A stretch of DNA of 64,000 bases, taken from NCBI GenBank assembly GCA_024508725.1, contig JANINS010000003.1, forward strand, positions 992,001-1,056,000, in the 5' to 3' direction. Under the pieces are notes generated by a model that worked only from the letters and a program-made list of their open reading frames with translations, searched no databases and had not been told where the DNA came from. The position numbers were made by a program, and so were the translations under genes. Shown here one piece after another: positions 1 to 7,077 of the stretch (positions within the stretch are counted from its first letter, which is position 1; each line of letters begins with the position of its first letter). Source of the DNA: Chitinophagaceae bacterium. Its GTDB lineage: Bacteria > Bacteroidota > Bacteroidia > Chitinophagales > Chitinophagaceae.

Positions 1-1
1 A

Positions 2-244
2 CACAATGGCAGTGAAGAACGAAAGCTCTCTTACCGGGAAAGCGAATTATTAAAATACCTGTGGCTGAATAAAGAAAAAGTGATCGACAGAAGAGATATT
101 CTAAATCTACTCTGGGGCAATGACTCTTTCTTTAACAGCCGCAACCTGGATGTTTACATTACCAAGCTTCGCAATTACCTGAAAGATGATCCCGGTTTAG
201 AGATCATTACCATCAAAGGTATTGGCTACCGCTTTGTAGTTTGA
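2..244 (+). CDS. Response regulator, OmpR/PhoB-type winged-helix C-terminus (partial)
   Basis: The 5' part lies outside the window; about 80 codons remain, ending at a TGA at 242-244. The translation has the order of an OmpR/PhoB DNA-binding domain: a segment rich in LSYRESELLKYL, then VIDRRDILNLLWG, then the recognition-helix region NLDVYITKLRNYL, and the closing wing IKGIGYRFVV. These are hallmark positions of the Trans_reg_C family, which binds DNA after phosphorylation of an N-terminal receiver domain (not visible here). The cognate kinase is probably upstream, outside the window. Its last 48 bases overlap a convergent gene on the minus strand. Family assignment is firm; the target genes are unknown. 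Confidence 0.9.
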   Translation, partial: HNGSEERKLSYRESELLKYLWLNKEKVIDRRDILNLLWGNDSFFNSRNLDVYITKLRNYLKDDPGLEIITIKGIGYRFVV

Positions 245-580
245 TCCTTCTTCTTTAATGTACACTTCACCTTTATAAGGATGTATCGTAGAATAGAAAT
301 TATATCCTGCCACATGCATCAAGTAATACGTCATGATATCGCACCAGCAGATCTCATCCCTGAACATTTCGATCTTTGGTAATTTACCACGCTGGCAGCT
401 GTTCTCTTTATCATAATCATATTCTCCTTCAAACTTTTTGCACCATTCTTTCCATTTTTCCATTTCGATGGGATCGGAGAAAACGATCTTGAAATGTGTT
501 TCTTCTTTTACCTCTTTCAAATCATCATTCATATAATGATGGTATTTATGCCTGTGCCTGATAATTTTAGCTGTGGTCAT
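197..580 (-). CDS. Hypothetical protein, 127 aa
   Basis: I do not recognise a family. It is a soluble-looking, charged protein with a basic, His-rich start (KIIRHRHKYHHY) followed by an acidic middle and a cluster of Cys, Trp and Tyr around residues 75-100 (ICWCDIMTYYLM). There is no signal peptide or membrane segment. The ATG at 580 is the natural start, with a 168-base gap to the divergent gene at 749. Its last 16 codons are read antisense to the conserved wing of the response regulator, so the C-terminal tail is probably constrained by the other gene rather than by its own function. It may end functionally near residue 110. Confidence 0.6.
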   Translation of the reverse strand: MTTAKIIRHRHKYHHYMNDDLKEVKEETHFKIVFSDPIEMEKWKEWCKKFEGEYDYDKENSCQRGKLPKIEMFRDEICWCDIMTYYLMHVAGYNFYSTIHPYKGEVYIKEEGSNYKAVANTFDGNDL

Positions 581-748
581 GAATCTGATTATTTAATGTT
601 ATCACATCAAGAAAAAAGCCACTTATGATTTCATGTTGTTGAAAAACATCATCAAACGATTGAAAAATGTATACTGTTTAATACCAATAGCCGCAATGGC
701 ATGGTTTTTTAAATTCTTTCTGTAATTCAGAACAAAAAAATCAATTGT

Positions 749-988
749 ATGAAAAACAACATAACACCCAGGCTGCAAAACTGGTTTACAAAGCTTGCTC
801 TTTCTATTGCTGCAGCTTTTGTATCTGTAGTATCATTTGCACAGGACACTAAAAAAGTAGATGTAAACATTAATTCTAACAGTGGCGGAAGCTTCTTTGC
901 TTCTCCATGGGTTTGGATAATTGGTGTTGCAGTATTTATCTTATTATTGGTTGCCTTGATGAGAGGTGGTGCAAGAAGAGATGTTTAA
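749..988 (+). CDS. Small exported membrane protein, 79 aa
   Basis: The N-terminus has a basic region and a hydrophobic stretch (residues 15-31) ending in VVSFAQ-D, which looks like a signal peptide cleaved after Ala or Gln. A short polar linker rich in Asn, Ser and Gly follows, then one transmembrane helix (about residues 53-70, WVWIIGVAVFILLLVALM) and a basic tail. That predicts a tiny inner-membrane protein with its mature N-terminus in the periplasm. Similar small proteins are common in Bacteroidota, but I cannot assign a function. A strong hairpin terminator follows 17 bases after the stop, so it is probably a single-gene transcript. Confidence 0.75.
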   Translation: MKNNITPRLQNWFTKLALSIAAAFVSVVSFAQDTKKVDVNINSNSGGSFFASPWVWIIGVAVFILLLVALMRGGARRDV

Positions 989-1004
989 AGAACTGAATTG
1001 AATT

Positions 1005-1035
1005 AAAAAAGCTCCGTTGTTATCGGAGCTTTTTT
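1005..1035 (+). terminator. Rho-independent terminator after the 79-aa gene
   Basis: A perfect 12-bp stem (AAAAAAGCTCCG paired with CGGAGCTTTTTT) around a 7-base loop, ending in a T run. The A-rich left arm would also make it work on the minus strand. Confidence 0.85.
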
Positions 1036-1062
1036 ATTGGACAATCTTGAAAAGCAACTAAT

Positions 1063-1090
1063 AAAAAATCCCGCCATGTAAGCGGGACTT
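1063..1090 (-). terminator. Terminator of the META-domain lipoprotein gene
   Basis: Read on the minus strand, TCCCGC pairs with GCGGGA around a 7-base loop and is followed by six T. It sits about 27 bases beyond the stop codon of the minus-strand gene that ends at 1117. Confidence 0.75.
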
Positions 1091-1116
1091 TTTCTTTAAC
1101 CAACAAACGCTCTACA

Positions 1117-2394
1117 TTATTGTAAACCAGAAGCGCTGCCTCCTTTTTTAAAGCGAAGCAATACCTGGTTTCCCTGCATCAATTGAAGTTCGTCTCCTAC
1201 ATAAGAATAAGAGTCAACACGACGTAAAAGGTCTAGTAAAACTGTTTGATCTAAACCACCAAGACAATCAATCGAAGTAGATGGTTCTGTGTTTAGAAAA
1301 CGAAGGCTGTTACCTGAAACCGATACTCTACCACTTACACTGTTACAACCAGTATAGCCTGTGAAGCTACCGTTATCTAAATACAAATTGAACTTAGGCA
1401 TCTGGTATAGATTACCGTTCGCTGCATTATAGTTAACGCTATTCACATCCATATTAGCTGTAGTACTGTTCAATGTTGATGAATTAGTACCACTCACGTT
1501 ACTATTTACATCTGTTGAACCACTAATGGTAGCAGAAGAACTTGCATTTACACTTGTGCTTCCACTAACAGAGCCGTTGCCAGTTATAGCGGCTGCAGTT
1601 GTACCTGTAGTAGCGGATGTGCCACTAATTGGTTGGTCAGTTGTATTTGCCGTCGATGTGTTTCCATTCATCTGATTAGTTATAGATGAATTGGCTGAGG
1701 CATTGTTATTAAGGCTCGATGTGCTGGAAGTTGAACTTGATGATAGTGTACCAGCATTAGAAGAACCATTTACTTGTACAGAAGCAGATCCATTTAAATC
1801 GCTGCTTCTTGTATTGAATGATTCTGATGCAGATAAATAAGTATTGCCACCTAAATATCTACCATCATAAGCATAACCGCTGCTCCATAAAGAACGACTG
1901 TTATCACCTCTCCATGCACTAACTAATTCGGGAGTCATAACCAGTTGCCAATTACCATTTACGGCAGAATTATAAGTTCCTGCTGTTGGCCTGTCGTAAC
2001 CAGGATAATTCATATCCCATGTCCAGCTTTGACCATTTACTCTTTGGAAATGCTGATACATTGGATCTGAAGGATCGATGTTTACTGTATTGTTACTGTT
2101 GCTGGCAGACGCTGATGCAATGATATCTGCTTTGTGAGCATCCGTTCCGTCCTGAGTGGTGCTAATAGTTCCTGTTCCTGTGATCGCTGCTGATGTAGTG
2201 CCTGTAGTTGCTGAAACACCTGATTCAGTACTTGTGTTTACGTCACTTACATCAGTTGTAGTTCCGGTTGTGCTGGCTGAGACTGAACTTGACGTGCCGT
2301 TCATATCCGTGTCTGTAGTTGTTTGAGTGTTGTTAGGGCCACTGCAGTAAGCCAGCAATACTGCTAGCGGCAACACCATCGAAATTCTCTTCAT
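1117..2394 (-). CDS. Probable lipoprotein with C-terminal META domain, 425 aa
   Basis: A signal sequence ends in PLAVLLAYC, so Cys17 is the likely lipidated residue, although Tyr at -1 is unusual for a lipobox (normally Gly, Ala or Ser). The last 90 or so residues form a META domain (HslJ/DUF306 type), recognisable from GYTGCNSVSGRV, the FLNTEPSTSIDCLG stretch and a closing LQLMQGNQVLLRF. The region between is low-complexity Ser/Thr/Asn/Gly. A block reading SATTGTT.AAITG.G occurs twice, near residues 60-76 and 260-276, pointing to an internal duplication. META proteins are envelope proteins linked to stress or motility in other bacteria; the role here is unknown. Confidence 0.8.
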   Translation of the reverse strand: MKRISMVLPLAVLLAYCSGPNNTQTTTDTDMNGTSSSVSASTTGTTTDVSDVNTSTESGVSATTGTTSAAITGTGTISTTQDGTDAHKADIIASASASNSNNTVNIDPSDPMYQHFQRVNGQSWTWDMNYPGYDRPTAGTYNSAVNGNWQLVMTPELVSAWRGDNSRSLWSSGYAYDGRYLGGNTYLSASESFNTRSSDLNGSASVQVNGSSNAGTLSSSSTSSTSSLNNNASANSSITNQMNGNTSTANTTDQPISGTSATTGTTAAAITGNGSVSGSTSVNASSSATISGSTDVNSNVSGTNSSTLNSTTANMDVNSVNYNAANGNLYQMPKFNLYLDNGSFTGYTGCNSVSGRVSVSGNSLRFLNTEPSTSIDCLGGLDQTVLLDLLRRVDSYSYVGDELQLMQGNQVLLRFKKGGSASGLQ

Positions 2395-2516
2395 AGATCT
2401 ATTTTTCTCACTAGTCCACTATATCTGTGCCATGCCCTGTACACAGTTGGTTCAACATTTTCTGTTTTTTATAATTGACTGATTTGTTCAGAGAAAAAAA
2501 TTTTTACATCACTCTC

Positions 2517-2524
2517 TAATTTTG
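2517..2524 (+). promoter_or_regulatory. -7 box (TAATTTTG) upstream of the 92-aa gene
   Basis: It matches the Bacteroidota TAnnTTTG consensus, about 67 bases before the ATG at 2591. No convincing -33 TTG at the right distance, so this is tentative. Confidence 0.4.
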
Positions 2525-2590
2525 CAGCGGCAATTAGCTAACATCGAACAAATAAGAATATGGGGAATGATTTCTTTACTATGTGAATGA

Positions 2591-2869
2591 ATGATAGCAG
2601 CCGTGGCACAATTCGTGTTTGATATCGCTATGATTATGCATTCACAAACAACTGAACAGAAATATAAAGAACTAATCTTAAAAGCAGAAGCAAGTGGAGT
2701 GGTGAAGCTTTATGTAAGAGAAATGAACAATATTCTTTACATCGATGGACTAACACCATCCGATAAAGTGAAGGAAGAACTCTGGAAGCTTTATTACCAA
2801 ATTGATCCTGAATTCCGTTCGGGAGATCTTGTATTGAATTTAAAATCTGTACAACCGGCTGTTAGCTAG
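2591..2869 (+). CDS. BON-like domain protein, 92 aa
   Basis: From about residue 20 it reads KYKELILKAEASGVVKLYVREMNN, then LYIDGLTPSDKVKEELWKLYYQIDP, then DLVLNLKSV. This alternating pattern resembles the BON or BON/LysM-type modules of Bacteroidota, in which a short alpha-beta unit is thought to bind surfaces or peptidoglycan. There is no LysM domain here. The first 13 residues are hydrophobic and not part of the pattern, so ATGs at 2630 or 2636 are possible true starts. The last 8 bases overlap the convergent gene at 2862. Family call is by resemblance only. Confidence 0.6.
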   Translation: MIAAVAQFVFDIAMIMHSQTTEQKYKELILKAEASGVVKLYVREMNNILYIDGLTPSDKVKEELWKLYYQIDPEFRSGDLVLNLKSVQPAVS

Positions 2870-3752
2870 CGATCATCATCGTTTCTGGTTCTTCATCTTC
2901 CTGCTGGTTTTCAATTCGTGATGTGATGTCTCCCAACGAAGTAAGCTTTTGAACAATGTATGGTATCGTATCAAGTCCTGTAGCGAATTTCAAAATGTAA
3001 TTATAGATGCCGATCAATGCTCCAGGCAATATGGCTGCACCCGAAGTTTTCGTAACGATCAATAATGCTACTCCTATTACAGCCATCACCATGAATTCCA
3101 TAAAACCAAAATTCCATGCTTCCTGATCGGATATACGGATCTGCCATTCCCTTAATCGGTTATAATGCCTGCGAATTGCTAAAGAATTTCCTTCAGAAAT
3201 AATATCTACCTGCTTTTCTAATTCATCGTTCTTCAAACGGGTAAGCCGCTTCATCTTCTTACCATAGAAGTAACTAACAATACCAACCGGAACAAGAATA
3301 CTCAAACATATACCCACTACTTGTGGATCATAGAACATCAATAATATTACTGATCCTGCAATGTTGTACACCGCTTCTATTACATACACCAGGTCATACT
3401 CAAGAAAATCAACAAACTCTCTGGAGAGATTTGAAAGAGCACTGAGCTTTGAAACTTCTGCTCTTTTTTTTCTTTTTGAAATGAATTTTGTAACCAACGA
3501 GGTATAGATGGCAGAATATGTTCTTGTATCGTATCGGTGTCGAAATGTTCCAACTACCAAACAACCTAAATGCACCAGGCAAAGTATAATTAAGCCGTCA
3601 TATTGGCCTTTGATTAGTTTATCGATCGCCAAACCAAGAAAGAAAGGTCTAAGCAAAGTGCCCAACATTTCTAATGAGAAAAGTATATAGGTTAGTAGTA
3701 ATTGGTATCGGTGTTTTATGAATATGCTTTTTAATACCTTCAACTGCGGCAT
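2862..3752 (-). CDS. ABC transporter six-transmembrane domain protein without ATPase domain, 296 aa
   Basis: The sequence follows an ABC exporter membrane domain: a start like LKSIFIKHRYQLLLTYILFSLEMLGTL, a second helix pair around residues 50-70, the intracellular loop near 100-120, helices at about 128-165, and a last pair around 218-250, ending in a highly acidic tail. At 296 residues it stops where an ABC ATPase domain would begin, and no Walker A or signature motif follows. This resembles the Pfam family of stand-alone ABC membrane domains (ABC_membrane_3). It lies 100 bases downstream of the ATP-grasp/SET gene on the same strand, with its own candidate -7 box between. It may handle the product of that cluster, but that is inference. 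Confidence 0.75.
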   Translation of the reverse strand: MPQLKVLKSIFIKHRYQLLLTYILFSLEMLGTLLRPFFLGLAIDKLIKGQYDGLIILCLVHLGCLVVGTFRHRYDTRTYSAIYTSLVTKFISKRKKRAEVSKLSALSNLSREFVDFLEYDLVYVIEAVYNIAGSVILLMFYDPQVVGICLSILVPVGIVSYFYGKKMKRLTRLKNDELEKQVDIISEGNSLAIRRHYNRLREWQIRISDQEAWNFGFMEFMVMAVIGVALLIVTKTSGAAILPGALIGIYNYILKFATGLDTIPYIVQKLTSLGDITSRIENQQEDEEPETMMIAS

Positions 3753-3842
3753 GATCGATCCTCCTGATTAATAACCACTTGAACAAAAACAGAATTTGAG
3801 ACACTTACGTGGAAAGTAAGTTTAACGGGTAGTAAGCGTGTG

Positions 3843-3850
3843 CAAAACTA
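3843..3850 (-). promoter_or_regulatory. -7 box (TAGTTTTG) for the ABC membrane-domain gene
   Basis: Read on the minus strand this is a full match to TAnnTTTG, located between the stop of the ATP-grasp/SET gene (3853) and the start of the ABC gene (3752). A 6-bp inverted repeat (3803-3808 with 3816-3821) lies in the leader. No clear -33 element. Confidence 0.4.
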
Positions 3851-3852
3851 AA

Positions 3853-5268
3853 TCAACTTTTAGATGAAAACGGGGTGTTACCAGGTTGGCCAGTGATAAG
3901 GCCTCTGCATTTCTCAGAACAGCAACTACATTGAAACGGCATCATACTGTTGTCTAAGAAGTTACTGTAGTCGAGTGTTAGTTCTTCTGATCTGTTAATT
4001 TTCTTTAACGCCACTACATTTAACCCTTCGTAGGCTGTATTGGGATCGCAGGAGTGGTTTTGAGGAGCCCACTCAGAAGGATCGTTATCCCACAAAATAT
4101 ACACTTCGTTGCTTATAGGATAAGCATATCGTTTGAACGTTTCTTTATCAGCCTCATTCCAGTATTTTTCTACATAAGCTTTTGTAATAATTCGTTGCGC
4201 TTTCCCTTCTCCCTTAAAGATCACTTCACCTTCCTGGATATCAGTTGCCGCATAAAGTCCGTAACCCGCAATTGAATTACCAAGAACAATATATTTTTTT
4301 TGCTTACGCTGATGTCTGCTAATGCCTTCTTCAATAATGTGTTTTAAAAATTGCTGCTGTCCAAAGTCATCATATTTTAAAACGTAATCCGCCGAACCTT
4401 CATATCCATCTTTGTAAAAAACAGAACAGGTAAAATTTATCTCAAGAAAATAAATTTCGCCATTATTATCAACCCTGAAATCTAATCTTGCATATCCTTC
4501 TCCATTGAAATTTTTAAAGATGCTTTCTGCAGCAGATCTTAGTTTGCTCTCCAATCCAGGTTCATCACAGGGAATATTGCTGTTGGGATGCAACTCACTT
4601 GTTTTGAGTGAATAGGTTTTAAAGCTGAAGCCCTGCGGAAAAATATATTCAATGGGTTTAAATGATCTGCATGTTTTCCCATCTGCATTGGCAGCAACCA
4701 ATACCGTAAATTCTCTTCCGTTGATGTATTCTTCTACTAAAACAGTATCAAAATCTTTCAGTGTTGTCTTTATTTTTTTTTCCAGATGCTCAACATCATT
4801 CACCAAAGAATGATTATCGATCCCTAAACTATCTCCGGCTTTTGCAGGTTTAATGAACATGGGGAAAGACAAGTTCTTTATAACAGCCGAAACATCTTCC
4901 ATCGATTTTACAATACTATACTTTGGCGTTTGTACATTACTGCAAAACGCTACATATTTCATCAACTCTTTGGGAGGGTCATAGAGCAAAGTAGTTGGAC
5001 CGGTAAAAGGCAGATTTAGTAACTCTAATGTATATGGAACGTCTATCGATGGCACTTCCCATTCCAGATAACCTTCACAGAGATTTACGTAGATATCATA
5101 ATGGTTTGATGAAAGTTCTTTCAGTTGTTTGTGCGTGGTGAGCTTATTCAGGAACACAGTGTTCACTTCGTCGTTTGGAAGCAGGTCGTTAAGTATCCTG
5201 GGAGGATCGTAATGCTGGTAATCAACTGTAGATGTAGAATAATCAGGAAGCAACACACAAACTTTCAT
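3853..5268 (-). CDS. D-Ala-D-Ala ligase-like ATP-grasp domain fused to a SET methyltransferase domain, 471 aa
   Basis: Residues 1 to about 315 follow D-Ala-D-Ala ligases: FIKPAKAGDSLGI (139-150, ATP-binding Lys), LVEEYINGREFTVL (177-190), and the metal-binding RLDF (261-264) with LEINFTC (275-281). Residues about 326 to 456 form a SET domain: AGYGLYA for the cofactor-binding GxG, NHSCDPN (404-410), EELTLDY (428-434) and a post-SET zinc cluster C447-C449-C454-RG. ATP-grasp enzymes join a carboxylate to an amine via acyl phosphate; SET domains methylate lysine with SAM. The loop after the ligase Asn lacks the usual Pro-Gly, so the substrate is probably not D-Ala. ATG at 5268 is preferred to GTG at 5271. 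It is 10 bases downstream of the second ATP-grasp gene, in one operon. Confidence 0.88.
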   Translation of the reverse strand: MKVCVLLPDYSTSTVDYQHYDPPRILNDLLPNDEVNTVFLNKLTTHKQLKELSSNHYDIYVNLCEGYLEWEVPSIDVPYTLELLNLPFTGPTTLLYDPPKELMKYVAFCSNVQTPKYSIVKSMEDVSAVIKNLSFPMFIKPAKAGDSLGIDNHSLVNDVEHLEKKIKTTLKDFDTVLVEEYINGREFTVLVAANADGKTCRSFKPIEYIFPQGFSFKTYSLKTSELHPNSNIPCDEPGLESKLRSAAESIFKNFNGEGYARLDFRVDNNGEIYFLEINFTCSVFYKDGYEGSADYVLKYDDFGQQQFLKHIIEEGISRHQRKQKKYIVLGNSIAGYGLYAATDIQEGEVIFKGEGKAQRIITKAYVEKYWNEADKETFKRYAYPISNEVYILWDNDPSEWAPQNHSCDPNTAYEGLNVVALKKINRSEELTLDYSNFLDNSMMPFQCSCCSEKCRGLITGQPGNTPFSSKS

Positions 5269-5278
5269 CACCAGAAAT

Positions 5279-6394
5279 TTATGCAGCTTTCCTGCGTTTT
5301 AATTGTTTAAGTAATGCTGCATCTTTTTGTTTGAATGCCTCCTCCAATACTGCCATCACAACCTGTGTAAAAGATTTGTTGCTTGCTTTGAGTATCGCAC
5401 CGATAGATGTATAATTCTCATCTTCACTCAACCCACATTGGGCATTAACTTCCAGCACATACAATTTTCCTGCATCATCCATCCGAAAATCAATCCTGGT
5501 ATAACCCGTTCCTTTTACAGATGCATAAGCCTGGAGACTCAGTTGTTTAAGCTGATCTGAAAGCTGTTCATCAGTAACAGACGTGTATTCGTAAAAGTTC
5601 TCCTCGTTGGGCATTGGTGTTTCATCTTCATATATCTCCCAAAGCCGGTCGAACGAAAGAAATCTTTCATCTTCTTTCAATGATGGATGAAATATACGTT
5701 CAACCGGTTCAAAAATTTTGCACTGTTTTATCCGTTTCGCAGCACCGATCACAAATGTTGTGAACTCTCTGCCTGCAATATATTTTTCTATAAACAACCC
5801 TCCACAGTTCAAATCCCATCCACGATAACCTTTTTTAATTTCTGCTAAACGATGAATGAGTTCTTTTTCGTTATGTACTACGTTCTTTATACTCACACCC
5901 ATACTACCACCTGAAATTGCAGGCTTGATGATAAGTGGTGACCCCAGCCGATCAAAAATACCATGCAGCTTTTCTTCGTCATCGATCACCTCCCAATTTG
6001 CTGTTGAAACATGTGCAAGATCAAAAGCTTCCTTCATTGGAATTTTTGAAGTAGTGATATCATAGAAATAAGCACTGCTTCCCGTGTAGATCAAATCTTC
6101 CTGTTCCAGTGCGTGAATTACTGACACACCCGGAGTACCATTCACCTCATCGCCATCACACAGATTTAAAACAACCGGTGTTTTTGATCCTGACTTTTTT
6201 CTTATTCCTGAAACAATTGTTTTAAAGTTTTGCATGGTAACAGGCTGCCATGTCCAATCAGCTTCCAGTTCAGCGAAGACCCTGGTGTATTCTTCCAGGC
6301 TTTGTGAAAAATCGTAATAATATTGAAGGTTGGGATCATCGGTTTCCAGGTAAGGAAACAAAACCCAGATCTTAAGGTTAGTAAGTGAGATCAT
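5279..6394 (-). CDS. D-Ala-D-Ala ligase-like ATP-grasp protein, 371 aa
   Basis: An N-terminal Rossmann-like region (KIWVLFPYLETDD; VVLNLCDGD at 74-82) is followed by the ATP-grasp core: LIIKPAISGGSMGVS (154-168), FIEKYIAGREFTTF (201-214), and TRIDFRMDDAGKLYVLEVN (299-317), which holds the metal-binding Asp, Glu and Asn. After Asn317 comes AQCGLSEDE instead of the TxPGxT loop of true Ddl enzymes; the fused paralogue has FTCSVFYKD there, so both keep a Cys three residues after the Asn. It is probably an amide or ester ligase with an unusual acceptor. The C-terminus is basic (KQLKRRKAA). Genes on both sides carry SET domains, 25 bases upstream and 10 downstream. Substrate unknown. Confidence 0.85.
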   Translation of the reverse strand: MISLTNLKIWVLFPYLETDDPNLQYYYDFSQSLEEYTRVFAELEADWTWQPVTMQNFKTIVSGIRKKSGSKTPVVLNLCDGDEVNGTPGVSVIHALEQEDLIYTGSSAYFYDITTSKIPMKEAFDLAHVSTANWEVIDDEEKLHGIFDRLGSPLIIKPAISGGSMGVSIKNVVHNEKELIHRLAEIKKGYRGWDLNCGGLFIEKYIAGREFTTFVIGAAKRIKQCKIFEPVERIFHPSLKEDERFLSFDRLWEIYEDETPMPNEENFYEYTSVTDEQLSDQLKQLSLQAYASVKGTGYTRIDFRMDDAGKLYVLEVNAQCGLSEDENYTSIGAILKASNKSFTQVVMAVLEEAFKQKDAALLKQLKRRKAA

Positions 6395-6419
6395 GATATG
6401 GAAATCAGGTTATACTTCA

Positions 6420-6914
6420 TTACAATTTTGCCGCCAGTTGTTGTTGAATAAACCCCGTGAGTCTATATCGCTTTAATATTTCTACATCCATCTCTGCTGC
6501 TCCAGCAATATGTTTTAAACATAGATCACTTCCACACAAACACTCAAAAGGTTGAGCCATTTTCCATTCGGTCGAAGGATAAAAAAATGTGAACTCATCA
6601 CCCGGCATAATCTCTTTTAAAGCAACAAACTGCATTAAGCTGGTATCAAAGAATACAGTAGGATCACAACTGTGGTTGGTAAATTTTAGAAATTCGGGTT
6701 TAAGATGTATGTGCTCGTCTAAGCCGGTTTGTACAGTTAGGTAAGTTGGCTTTTTGAGAATGGCAGCAGCTTTGAATTTACAGATCACATCACCTGTATA
6801 AAAGTGATCGAGGCTATGCAATGATTTTGCGAGTGATAAGTTGTGTTCTCTTACTTCTGCAAAACCATGTGAGCTGAATACAGAATAAGACCCGGCATTT
6901 GTTTGATGTAGCAT
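6420..6914 (-). CDS. Stand-alone SET domain protein, 164 aa
   Basis: The SET signature is clear: FTNHSCDPT (78-86), a region DEFTFFYPSTEW (106-117) in place of the ELxxDY motif, and a post-SET cluster C125-x-C127-x4-C132 that would bind zinc with the NHSC cysteine. The N-terminal GxG motif is weak (SSHGFAEV), and the helix-rich insert is short. It is shorter than most lysine methyltransferases and may be a compact methyltransferase acting on a small substrate, or an inactive partner. It is the first gene of the cluster, followed by two ATP-grasp genes. The upstream gap of 163 bases is shared with a divergent histidine kinase and should hold the operon promoter. Confidence 0.82.
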   Translation of the reverse strand: MLHQTNAGSYSVFSSHGFAEVREHNLSLAKSLHSLDHFYTGDVICKFKAAAILKKPTYLTVQTGLDEHIHLKPEFLKFTNHSCDPTVFFDTSLMQFVALKEIMPGDEFTFFYPSTEWKMAQPFECLCGSDLCLKHIAGAAEMDVEILKRYRLTGFIQQQLAAKL

Positions 6915-7058
6915 GAAGTGTATTGAACTATTAAACTACCAAAGGTTTAAGCTCCACGAGAAATAACTTATGAACAAAACATAGATCTCATGTGCATATA
7001 TGGAAAATTAATGCCAACGATTGCGAAAGCTTTGATTAACCAATTTAAAGAAGTGAAT

Positions 7059-7066
7059 TATATTTG
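7059..7066 (+). promoter_or_regulatory. -7 box (TATATTTG) for the TPR histidine kinase
   Basis: Full match to TAnnTTTG, 11 bases before the ATG at 7078; TTTG at 7031-7034 is a possible -33 element with 24-base spacing. The rest of the gap (6915-7058) must also contain the divergent promoter of the SET/ATP-grasp operon, for which I see only an imperfect AACCTTTG on the minus strand. Confidence 0.5.
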
Positions 7067-7077
7067 AAGTCACCCCT

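Noticed and set aside
3803-3821. Terminator after the ATP-grasp/SET gene
   Set aside because: The 6-bp hairpin has no T run on the minus strand.
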